NCBI GenBank assembly: GCA_018712885.1
Contig: DVGE01000099.1
Span: 1 to 19,854, forward strand
Reading direction: 5' to 3'
Length of the DNA stretch: 19,854 nt
DNA from: Candidatus Pullichristensenella stercoripullorum
GTDB lineage: Bacteria > Bacillota > Clostridia > Christensenellales > Aristaeellaceae
In this document: positions 8,135-14,493 of the stretch, piece by piece
Layout of the letters: each line of letters opens with the position of its first letter
Position numbering within the stretch: position 1 is the stretch's first letter
Notes under the pieces: generated by a model
Databases searched by the model: none
Told to the model about the DNA's origin: nothing
What the model saw: the letters and a program-made list of their open reading frames with translations, nothing else
Made by a program: the position numbers and the translations under genes

Positions 8135-8155
8135 CCGGCCGTGGCCGGCTCCTTT
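8135..8155 (-). promoter_or_regulatory. murA ribosome binding site separated from the start by a hairpin
   Basis: AAAGGAG (8155-8149) is followed at once by the self-complementary CCGGCCACGGCCGG (8148-8135), then GTTTCGAT and the ATG at 8126. The linear distance from GGAG to ATG is 22 bases, too long; if the hairpin folds, 8 bases remain, which is ideal. The SD also overlaps the stop codon of the preceding gene. Confidence 0.55.
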
Positions 8156-8352
8156 CAATGATGACAGCCTTGGCAGCAGCCGCAGTTGCCGCTGCATCCG
8201 CCGCTCTTCGCGCCAAAGGCACAGGAACCCGTATAATCGCGCACGGCCTTTTCGCCGCATTTTTCACAAACGGCTTCCTTGCTCTTTTCGATGCTGCACA
8301 GCACCTCGAAGCGGTGGCCGCATTTGGGACATTTCCAAGCGTACAACGGCAC
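8155..8352 (-). CDS. FmdB-type zinc-ribbon small protein
   Basis: A 65-residue protein with the start VPLYAWKCPKCGHRFEVL, very close to the usual FmdB-family start (MPLYEYRCPKCGHEFE). Two CxxC pairs (residues 8-11 and 29-32) form a zinc ribbon. The tail after residue 48 is rich in Gly, Cys and His (GGCSGNCGCCQGCHH), as in many members, and probably binds metal. The family is named after a supposed regulator of the formamidase operon; its real function is unclear. The GTG at 8352 is preferred over the ATG at 8415 because GGAGG lies 8 bases upstream and homology begins there; the -10 box of the promoter lies at 8407-8412, so the ATG at 8415 could not be on the transcript. First gene of a two-gene operon with murA. 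Confidence 0.85.
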   Translation of the reverse strand: MPLYAWKCPKCGHRFEVLCSIEKSKEAVCEKCGEKAVRDYTGSCAFGAKSGGCSGNCGCCQGCHH

Positions 8353-8406
8353 AAACGTCGCCTCCGAATGATTGCGATTTGATAAACATTTCCTGCCGCA
8401 TCTTTT

Positions 8407-8435
8407 ATTATACATGACAATTCCATTTCAATCAA
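8407..8435 (-). promoter_or_regulatory. promoter of the fmdB-like/murA operon
   Basis: TTGATT (8435-8430), 17-base spacer, TATAAT (8412-8407). The start codon lies 54 bases downstream of the -10 box. It is divergent from the promoter at 8521. Confidence 0.85.
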
Positions 8436-8520
8436 GCCCGGAGCACAGTATTATCACAAAAATTACCGCATTTTTCTTCCAAATCTGCCAAAAACATCCT
8501 TTTGCGGCCTTTCCGCGCGA

Positions 8521-8549
8521 TTGCCAAACGACGCCCAGTATGCTAAAAT
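8521..8549 (+). promoter_or_regulatory. promoter of the alpha/beta-hydrolase-like gene
   Basis: TTGCCA (8521-8526), 17-base spacer, TAAAAT (8544-8549); each box has one mismatch to consensus. The gene starts 32 bases downstream. The AT-rich stretch between this and the divergent promoter at 8407-8435 holds no further recognisable site. Confidence 0.75.
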
Positions 8550-8581
8550 CAACTGCGAACGCCCGAATACGGAGGATGTCC

Positions 8582-9412
8582 ATGTCCAGGGAAAGTCTTT
8601 CGCTCTCCTTTCGGGGGCTGCCCGTCCATTTCAGCATCGTCCGCCCCGAGGCCCATCTTAGGCATCGGGTGTTGCTTTTGTGCTCGCCGCTTTTGACGGG
8701 CTTCCACTGGCGCAAGCTCCTGCCCGAGCTTTCCGAGCTTGGCTGCCTGTGCGTGCTCGCCGCCCTGCCCGGCTTCGGCCCGCGGTCCACGGGCGCGGCC
8801 TTCCCCGCGCACAGCGCCACGCGCGCCCAGCTCGTCTGGGGCGTATTGGACGAAGTCGACGCGCGCATCGGCGGCCAGAACGCGCTCTGGCACCTTGCCG
8901 CGCATGGCTGCGCATGCCCCACGGTGATGGCCATGGCCGCCATGCAGCCCGATTCCGTGCGTTCCATGATCGAGATCTCGCCTCTCGTGCCCGAGGGCGG
9001 CAGAGGGCGCTACCTTGCCAAGCGCCGCGGGGCGACAGAGCGCTTTATCGAGCGCGCCTTCGCCACGCCCGCCGACTTTGCGCAGTTCGTGAGCAACGCC
9101 GCCCGCCGCCCTCTGCCGGACTACTCTGTGGAGCGCATGTGGAGGGGCCTTTCCCATCCCGAAGGCCAAGCGACACTGTTGCGGCTTCTGGAGAGCGAAG
9201 ACGAAGTGCCCGTGCAGCGGGGTTTTTGCCCATCCATCGCCATCTGGGGCGGCAGCGACCCGCTGATGCCCGCCGACGCGCGGGAGCGCCTGACGGCCCT
9301 GCAGCCCGAGATAGAGACGCACATCATCCGCCCCGCCGGACACTTTCCCATGGAGACCCACAGCCGCGCCCTGCGCGATTATTTGCGCGGCTGGCTCAAA
9401 TACGTGGGCTGA
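8582..9412 (+). CDS. alpha/beta-hydrolase fold protein lacking a clear nucleophile
   Basis: The 276-residue product looks like an alpha/beta-hydrolase: an early strand VLLLCSPLLTGFHWRKLLP (about 30-48), ALPGFGPRS (61-69), the nucleophile-elbow region HLAAHGCACPTVMAMAAMQP (104-123), the acid strand IAIWGGSDPLMP (219-230, Asp226) and AGHFPMETH (252-260, His254). At the elbow, where the family has G-x-S-x-G, the sequence is A-H-G-C-A: the serine position is Gly109 and the next residue is Cys110. The acid and base are kept. It may be inactive, use a cysteine, or have another role; the substrate is unknown. The ATG at 8582 is chosen because GGAGG lies 6 bases upstream (an ATG at 8576 touches it); the open frame upstream to 8372 is not coding. 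It is monocistronic or read into the next gene, since no clear terminator follows. Confidence 0.75.
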   Translation: MSRESLSLSFRGLPVHFSIVRPEAHLRHRVLLLCSPLLTGFHWRKLLPELSELGCLCVLAALPGFGPRSTGAAFPAHSATRAQLVWGVLDEVDARIGGQNALWHLAAHGCACPTVMAMAAMQPDSVRSMIEISPLVPEGGRGRYLAKRRGATERFIERAFATPADFAQFVSNAARRPLPDYSVERMWRGLSHPEGQATLLRLLESEDEVPVQRGFCPSIAIWGGSDPLMPADARERLTALQPEIETHIIRPAGHFPMETHSRALRDYLRGWLKYVG

Positions 9413-9440
9413 CCCCCTCGCTTTTTTCGCGATCTTCCTG

Positions 9441-9446
9441 TATAAT
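9441..9446 (+). promoter_or_regulatory. probable -10 box of the RNA methyltransferase operon
   Basis: Perfect TATAAT 31 bases before the GTG start. No good -35 hexamer is seen at 16-18 bases upstream, so this promoter may need an activator or may only add to read-through from the hydrolase gene. Confidence 0.5.
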
Positions 9447-9477
9447 ATGAATAGAAGCTGCTTGACGGGGTGAGAAC

Positions 9478-10212
9478 GTGCCGAAATTGGAAGCGTATTC
9501 GCGCAAACTGCCGTACAGCTACGCACTCGGCCTCTTTCCTTCGCTGACGCTTATTTCGACGCGCCCGGAATTGGCGCAACGGCTGTTGCTCAACCCCGAG
9601 GGGATGGGCAATGAGGGCGTGGAAAAACTGCGCGCTCTCTGCCGCGAAAAGGGCGTGCGCGAGGAGGAGGCCGGGCGCGTCCTGCGCCGCGAGTCGAAAA
9701 AGGACAACTGCTACGCAGGCGTCGTCTTCGAAAAGCGCGAAGGCGTTCTGGACGCGGGCAAGGATCACGCCGTGCTTTGCCAGATCTCCGACAACGGCAA
9801 CCTTGGCACGGCGCTGCGCTCGCTGCTGGGCTTTGGCTATGAGGATGTGGCCCTCATCCGCCCCTGCGTGGACGCCTTCGACCCGCATGTAGTGCGCGCC
9901 TCGATGGGAGCTTTTTTCCAGCTGCGCCTGCGCACGTTCGATACATTCGACGATTACCGCGCGCTCTACCCGGGCCGCGCGCTCTATCCCTTCATGCTCG
10001 ATGGGGCGCGGCCTCTGGACGAGGTGGCGCGATGCGCGCATGCGCCGTTTTCGCTGGTGTTCGGCAATGAGCAGAGCGGTCTGCCCGCCGTCTTTCAGAC
10101 CTATGGGCAGAGCGTGTTCATCCCCCAGAGCGATAAGATCGACTCTCTCAACCTGTCCGTCGCCGTTTCCATCGGCGCGTATGCTTTTCGGCAAAAGGAG
10201 GAAACGCTATGA
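9478..10212 (+). CDS. SpoU/TrmH (SPOUT) family RNA 2'-O-methyltransferase
   Basis: A SAM-dependent knotted SPOUT methyltransferase that would methylate a ribose 2'-OH in tRNA or rRNA. The three SpoU motifs are present in the 244-residue product: motif 1 NLGTALRS at 108-115 (catalytic Arg114 in the usual NLGxxxR), motif 2 LVFGNEQSGL at 193-202, motif 3 IPQSDKIDSLNLSVAVSI at 215-232. The first 80 residues form an N-terminal extension without the L30e-like substrate domain pattern I would expect in RlmB, so the target (23S rRNA or a tRNA position 18 or 34) cannot be named. The start is a GTG at 9478 after GGGGTGA; no better start lies downstream. The stop overlaps the next start in an ATGA, so the two are coupled. 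Confidence 0.9.
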   Translation: MPKLEAYSRKLPYSYALGLFPSLTLISTRPELAQRLLLNPEGMGNEGVEKLRALCREKGVREEEAGRVLRRESKKDNCYAGVVFEKREGVLDAGKDHAVLCQISDNGNLGTALRSLLGFGYEDVALIRPCVDAFDPHVVRASMGAFFQLRLRTFDTFDDYRALYPGRALYPFMLDGARPLDEVARCAHAPFSLVFGNEQSGLPAVFQTYGQSVFIPQSDKIDSLNLSVAVSIGAYAFRQKEETL

Positions 10213-10754
10213 TCTATGATGACGCGCGCGGCCTCATCCGCGAACTGGTCGCGCTGGAACGCCCATTTTTCAACCCCGTGAAGCTGCTGGTGGTCGGCTG
10301 CTCTTCCAGCGAGATCGCCGGCGGCGTCATCGGCCACGCCTCGACCTATGAGCTTGGCGAACAGGTGGCGCGCGCGGCGCTGGATCTGGGCCGCGAAATG
10401 GGCTTCGCCTGCGCTTTCCAGTGCTGCGAACACCTGAACCGCTCGTTGGTCATCGAGCGCGCCGAGGCGGAGGAGCGCTGCCTGCGCATCGTCTGCGCCG
10501 TGCCGCGCCCCAAGGCCGGCGGCTCGTTGGCGACCGCGGCCTATAAAGCCATGGAAGACCCCGTGCTGGTGGAGACTATCGCCGCCGACGCCGGTCTCGA
10601 CATCGGGCAGACGTTGGTGGGCATGCACTTAAAGCGCGTGGCGGTGCCGGTGCGCCTGTCCGCGAAGACGCTCGGCGCGGCCGTCGTCACCGCCGCCCGC
10701 ACCCGTCCTCCGCTCATCGGCGGCGAACGCGCCCGCTATACGCCGGAGGACTGA
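10209..10754 (+). CDS. DUF436 / TIGR01440 family protein (YwlG-like)
   Basis: A 181-residue member of the conserved Bacillota family UPF0340 (B. subtilis YwlG). Recognised by VVGCSSSEIAGGVIGHAS at about 28-45, FQCCEHLNRSLVIER near 79-93 with the invariant Cys-Cys-Glu-His, and PRPKAGGSLATAAYKAMEDP near 104-123. The family is cytosolic and has no established biochemical function; the conserved CCEH cluster suggests a metal or cofactor site, which is my inference. It overlaps the methyltransferase gene by 4 bases (ATGA); the site before the ATG is AAAAGGAGG at about 7-10 bases. In other Bacillota this family often stands near nucleotide or amino-sugar genes; here the neighbours do not settle its role. 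Confidence 0.93.
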   Translation: MIYDDARGLIRELVALERPFFNPVKLLVVGCSSSEIAGGVIGHASTYELGEQVARAALDLGREMGFACAFQCCEHLNRSLVIERAEAEERCLRIVCAVPRPKAGGSLATAAYKAMEDPVLVETIAADAGLDIGQTLVGMHLKRVAVPVRLSAKTLGAAVVTAARTRPPLIGGERARYTPED

Positions 10755-10773
10755 GCGAAGAAGGGAGACGCCC

Positions 10774-12339
10774 ATGTTCAGCCAGCATCTCAACGCCATA
10801 CTGCGCACGCTGGATATACGGCGCGCGCCCACTCCCCGCGTGCCGGAGGCTTTGAAGCCCGCCATGGAACACGAGGCGCGGCGGGCGCTTGCGCATGCGC
10901 TGCGCGTGCCGCCGCTTTCCGAGCGGCGCGCGGAGCCGAAGGTGTACGCCGCCCTGCAACGCGAGCGGCGGCGCGACCTCGAAGCGCTGCTGGTGGGCGG
11001 CGTCGACGATCAGGGGCGGATCCTGGACATACTGTGCGCCATCTGCGAGGAATCGCGCTGGGCGGAGGGCCCGGGCGAGGTCTTCGAAGACGAGGCGCGC
11101 CCCGACATCGACCTGCAGGCGGCGGACACCGCGGCCCTGCTCGGCTGGGCGTGGCACGTGCGCGGCGCGAAACTGGCTGCGGACGCGGAGCGCGTGCATG
11201 CGCGGCTCCTTCGCGAAGCGCGCCGCCGCGTGTTCAAGCCGCTCATCGCGCGCGAGGACTACCTTTGCTCCACGGCGGTATACTGCTGCGCCGTCACCGC
11301 GCTCCTGTTGCTCGAAAGCGACCGCGAGCAGCTCTATCTGGCGCTGAAACCGCTGCTGCGGCGCCTGGACGCCGCCTGCGCCTGCGCGGAGCGCGAACGT
11401 TCGCCCCTGATGGAGCGCTTGACCGACGCCTGCGCGGTGGCTGACCTCGCCCAGATCGTGCGCCGCGTCAGCGCCGGGGCCGCCGATCTCACGCGCGCCG
11501 TGCCCGGCGCGGCGTGGCTGGACGAGATCCTCTTTTCGCACGTGCAGGAGAACTGGTTCTTCTCCTGCGCGGAAGGCGCCGTGCGGCTGGATCTTTCCGG
11601 GGCCGCCGTCTACCGGCTGGGCTTCTTTGCCGGCGACGGAGCGCTGCGGGCGCTGGGCGCGGCGCTTCATCGCGCCAGGGCGGTGCTCTCCCCCACGTCT
11701 ACGGGACGTCTTCTGGACATTTCCTTGCGCGCGGAGCTGGAAGAGGACTTCTCCCCCGCGCCACGGCTCAAGCACGCGGCGCTGGAAGACGGCCGGCTGA
11801 TGCTCGCCCGCGGCGCCGGATTCTTCTGCGCCCTCACCAGCGGCGGCGGGCGCGCCAATGTTGGCGACGTCTGCGTCTTCCTCGACCGCGCCTGCGTGTT
11901 GAGCGGCGGGAACCTGCCGCTCGCCCAGCTTCCCCGTCCGCTTGCCGAGCCGTTGCCGGACTGGGATTTCTCCGAGGCCGACCGCGCCATCATGAGCGTC
12001 GAGGTGACGCACGCCTACGCCGCCGAGGAAGGCGTACGCGCCCATCAGCGCACGCTCATGCTCTCGCGCGAGGAGTACGGCGCGCAGTTGGTGGACGTGT
12101 TTGACTTCAGCGCTCCCCGCAGCCTGCGCTACGCCTTTCATTCGCCCTTTGCGCCGGAATTCTTCGGCGGCGGCGCGCGGCTGGGGCCGATGCTGCTTTC
12201 CTGGGAGGGCAAGCCCGTGGCCGAAACAAGGCGGCTGGCGGCAAGCGAGAGCTTTCCCGACGGGCAATGGGAGCTCCTGCTCGCCTATCCCGAAGCCGGC
12301 CCGCGGGCGATGTTCACGTTTTTTCTGCGCCACGCCTGA
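10774..12339 (+). CDS. divergent heparinase II/III-like protein
   Basis: A 521-residue protein I relate to the heparinase II/III-like family of polysaccharide lyases. The similarity is in the helical N-terminal part: an RRRDLEALLVGG-type helix, then GRILDILCAICEESRW (81-96) and DIDLQAADTAALLGWAWHV (111-129), which closely follow the family pattern GRxLDxxWAICEESxW and IDLFAAETAxLLxW, and an EARRRVFKPLIAREDY segment (148-163). The rest is unusual: the Trp/Asn-rich stretch expected after this point is replaced by STAVYCCAVTALLLL, and the C-terminal beta-sandwich region, normally with an HNDVG-type motif, reads GGGRANVGDVCVF (about 356-368), without the histidine. Enzyme activity is therefore doubtful. 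No signal peptide is present, so it is probably cytosolic. GGGAG lies 8 bases before the ATG. Third gene of the operon. Confidence 0.6.
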   Translation: MFSQHLNAILRTLDIRRAPTPRVPEALKPAMEHEARRALAHALRVPPLSERRAEPKVYAALQRERRRDLEALLVGGVDDQGRILDILCAICEESRWAEGPGEVFEDEARPDIDLQAADTAALLGWAWHVRGAKLAADAERVHARLLREARRRVFKPLIAREDYLCSTAVYCCAVTALLLLESDREQLYLALKPLLRRLDAACACAERERSPLMERLTDACAVADLAQIVRRVSAGAADLTRAVPGAAWLDEILFSHVQENWFFSCAEGAVRLDLSGAAVYRLGFFAGDGALRALGAALHRARAVLSPTSTGRLLDISLRAELEEDFSPAPRLKHAALEDGRLMLARGAGFFCALTSGGGRANVGDVCVFLDRACVLSGGNLPLAQLPRPLAEPLPDWDFSEADRAIMSVEVTHAYAAEEGVRAHQRTLMLSREEYGAQLVDVFDFSAPRSLRYAFHSPFAPEFFGGGARLGPMLLSWEGKPVAETRRLAASESFPDGQWELLLAYPEAGPRAMFTFFLRHA

Positions 12340-12363
12340 AACGCGCGGCGAGAGGGACGGGCC

Positions 12364-13389
12364 ATGGAGATACGAAAATACGCAAGCGGCGATCTGGACG
12401 CCGTTCTGACGCTGTTTTACGAGACGGTGCACGCGGTCTGCCTGGGCGACTACACGCGGGCGCAGGTGGACGCCTGGGCGGACGGCCGCCCCGACCGCGA
12501 GGCCTGGGCGCGCTCTTTGGAGGCGCATTTTTCTCTGGTCGCGTGCGAAGGCGGCGCGCTCGTCGGGTTTGGAGACATCGACGCGAGCGGCTATCTCGAC
12601 CGCCTCTATGTGCATAAGGACTTTCAGCGCCGCGGCGTGGCTGCGGCGCTGTGCGAACGCCTTGAAGCGCACGCGCGGGGCAAGGCCGTGACCGTACACG
12701 CCTCCATCACGGCGCTGCCCTTCTTCCTGCGGCGCGGCTACCGCCTCGTGCGGGCGCAGACCGTCTTCCGCAAGGGCGTGGCGCTGAACAACTTCATTTT
12801 GGAAAAAACGCCGCCCGAGCGGACTGAACGGAGGGATATGATGCGTGCGCTATTGAAGGCGGATGGCGGCTATGTCTCCGTCTACGACGATAAAGACGAT
12901 ACCGCAGGATCCGCCGTGGGCAGCGTCGTCGGATGCGACGAACGCTTCGTACTGCTCCGGGGCGTGGACGAAGAGGGCCGCGACGACGGCTATACGCTGC
13001 GCGCCTTGGAGCGCGTCTTCGCCGTGGAGCGGAACGACGCCTACCTTCGCAAGCTCGCCATACTGTCCGAACGCTTCGAGCACAGCGCGCCCTTCGCGGT
13101 CGCTGAAGGCGCGGATATGCTGGACGCGCTCCTCGGCTTTGCCGTGGAAAGCGGCGAATACGTCTCCGCAGAGCTGCACGCGAGCGGCTTCATGGACTTT
13201 CGCGGTCGCGTCGCGCAGGTGGACGCGGAATGTTTCACGCTCAACGCAGTGGACGGCGAAGGACGCGGCGACGGCGTCGTCTGTATCGACAAAAGCGCCG
13301 TGACGCGGCTGGACTGCGCCTCGGGCGCGGAGAATGCACGCAAATACCTGCACGACCGCCGCGAAGCGCAAAAGGAGGAAACGCGATGA
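12364..13389 (+). CDS. GNAT acetyltransferase joined to a duplicated unknown domain
   Basis: A 341-residue open frame with two parts. Residues 1-150 are a complete GNAT N-acetyltransferase of the YafP-like size: MEIRKYASGDLDAVLTLFYE start, LVGFGDID (66-73), the acetyl-CoA loop LYVHKDFQRRGVAAAL (81-96) and the FFLRRGYRLV helix near 120-129. Residues 158-334 hold two repeats of about 80 residues, each with DMxxALL, a GxYVS strand and a VDxEGRxDG motif (at 201-209 and 296-304); I do not recognise this domain, which by strand pattern could be a small beta-barrel. An in-frame ATG pair (12838, 12841) with GGAGG 6 bases before the second lies exactly between the parts. Both halves may therefore be made as one protein, or the C-terminal part also alone. 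The stop overlaps the dehydrogenase start (ATGA). GGGACGG precedes the first ATG, a modest site. Confidence 0.8.
   Translation: MEIRKYASGDLDAVLTLFYETVHAVCLGDYTRAQVDAWADGRPDREAWARSLEAHFSLVACEGGALVGFGDIDASGYLDRLYVHKDFQRRGVAAALCERLEAHARGKAVTVHASITALPFFLRRGYRLVRAQTVFRKGVALNNFILEKTPPERTERRDMMRALLKADGGYVSVYDDKDDTAGSAVGSVVGCDERFVLLRGVDEEGRDDGYTLRALERVFAVERNDAYLRKLAILSERFEHSAPFAVAEGADMLDALLGFAVESGEYVSAELHASGFMDFRGRVAQVDAECFTLNAVDGEGRGDGVVCIDKSAVTRLDCASGAENARKYLHDRREAQKEETR
12830..12843 (+). promoter_or_regulatory. internal ribosome binding site and start in the GNAT fusion gene
   Basis: GGAGGG (12830-12835) is followed by in-frame ATG codons at 12838 and 12841; the second is 6 bases from GGAGG. A TGA in the neighbouring frame (12825-12827) lies just before it. 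This is the layout of a gene border, although the reading frame here is continuous. Confidence 0.6.
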
Positions 13390-14420
13390 ACGATACCATG
13401 CTCGCCGCCGTGGTCACCCCGGAAAAGACGCTGGAGGTGCATTCGGTGCCCCTCCCCCGCTTTGGGCCGTATGAGGCGCTGGTGGCGATGCGCTTTGGCG
13501 CCACCTGCGCGGCCACGGATCAGCGCGTCATCGACCATGGGCACCGTCGGCCCCTGCGCTATCCCGGCATACTCGGCCACGAGAGCGTGGGGCGCGTCAT
13601 CGCCGTGGGCGAAAAGGTGTCGTCCTTTGCCGTGGGCGACCTCATCACCCGCGTGGGCGCGCCGGACGCGGAAGAAATCTCCTCCATCTGGGGCGGCTTC
13701 GCGCAGTACGGTGTGGCGAGGGACTGGCAGGCGATGGAGCGCGACGGCCTGGACAAGGCGCTGTACGCGAGATCCCGCGTCAACAAGGTCGTGCCGCCGG
13801 ACATCCCCGAGCGCGTCGCGCCGATGATCATCACCTGGCGGGAGACGCTCAGCTATGTGCAGCGCGTCGGCATCCGCAAGGGCATGCGCGTGCTCGTCGC
13901 CGGTTCCGGGGCCAACGCGCTGGCGTTCACCGGACACTGCGCCTACGCCGGCGCGGATGTATGCGTGCTCGGCGCGCCCGCGCGCGAGGCGCTTTTCCGC
14001 CGCGGCGGAGCGCGGGAATATATCGACTACCACGCCGGGGACGTGGACGCGCGTTTGCGCGCCGCCTTCCCGCACGGCATCGACTGCTTCCTTGACGCCA
14101 TCGGCTATCCGCAGAACGCCAACACCGTCCTGCCGCTGCTCGACCCCGGCGCGGTGGTCGCCGTCTACGGCTGGCACGCGCGAAAGGACTACGGCATGAA
14201 CCCTTTCCTCGCCGCCCATTCCTTCCGCGTCTACTGCGACGGCTACGATGAGCCGGAAACGCACGACGAGGTGATCCGCCGCATCCGCGAGGGTGTTCTG
14301 GACGCATCCCTCTATTACGACCTGAATACCCCCGTGCCGCTTGTGGACATCGCCTCAGCGTTTGCGGACTTGCGCGCGCGCAAAGCGCTCAAATACCTCA
14401 TCGACCTGCGCGATACATAG
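13386..14420 (+). CDS. zinc-type medium-chain alcohol dehydrogenase-like protein
   Basis: A 344-residue medium-chain dehydrogenase/reductase that should oxidise or reduce an alcohol or sugar alcohol with NAD(P) in the cytosol. Catalytic zinc ligands are visible: Cys41 in GATCAATD and His65-Glu66 in GILGHESVGRVIAVGEKV. The nucleotide-binding fold is marked by VLVAGSGANALA at 169-180. The four-cysteine structural zinc loop of classical alcohol dehydrogenases is missing (no Cys between 85 and 130), as in several polyol dehydrogenase-like members. The sequence ISSIWGGFAQYGV (98-110) is the usual strand after the catalytic domain loop. The ATG at 13386 has AAAGGAGG 7 bases upstream and overlaps the preceding stop; the open frame upstream to 13230 is out-of-gene. 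Last gene of the operon. The substrate is unknown; the heparinase-like neighbour hints at sugar chemistry. Confidence 0.9.
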   Translation: MNDTMLAAVVTPEKTLEVHSVPLPRFGPYEALVAMRFGATCAATDQRVIDHGHRRPLRYPGILGHESVGRVIAVGEKVSSFAVGDLITRVGAPDAEEISSIWGGFAQYGVARDWQAMERDGLDKALYARSRVNKVVPPDIPERVAPMIITWRETLSYVQRVGIRKGMRVLVAGSGANALAFTGHCAYAGADVCVLGAPAREALFRRGGAREYIDYHAGDVDARLRAAFPHGIDCFLDAIGYPQNANTVLPLLDPGAVVAVYGWHARKDYGMNPFLAAHSFRVYCDGYDEPETHDEVIRRIREGVLDASLYYDLNTPVPLVDIASAFADLRARKALKYLIDLRDT

Positions 14421-14432
14421 CCGCGCACTGCA

Positions 14433-14465
14433 AAGGCAGCTTTCCGAACCTTGGAAAGCTGCCTT
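14433..14465. terminator. perfect 13-bp hairpin between convergent genes
   Basis: AAGGCAGCTTTCC, 7-base loop, GGAAAGCTGCCTT. It starts 12 bases after the dehydrogenase stop and ends 28 bases before the stop of the opposite XRE gene. Neither side has a U-run longer than three, so it is a candidate bidirectional terminator or transcript-end stabiliser, not a textbook intrinsic terminator. Confidence 0.5.
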
Positions 14466-14493
14466 GCGATAAATACAGATATAATTGAGAAGC

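Noticed and set aside
6666..8417. A 583-codon open frame on the plus strand
   Set aside because: Antisense to murA and to the fmdB-like gene, both certain.
8127..8435. N-terminal extension of MurA by about 100 residues
   Set aside because: The extension overlaps the zinc-ribbon gene in another frame, has no MurA similarity, and its start lies in the -35 box of the promoter.
10714..12699. A 661-codon open frame on the minus strand
   Set aside because: Antisense to the heparinase-like and GNAT genes, which have ribosome binding sites, overlaps and recognisable domains; the minus frame shows low-complexity Arg/Gly/Gln/His sequence.
12803..12809. Programmed -1 frameshift signal AAAAAAC in the GNAT gene
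   Set aside because: The heptamer is not in the X-XXY-YYZ phase of the reading frame, and no clear downstream stimulatory structure was seen; simple slippage at A6 remains possible but unproven.
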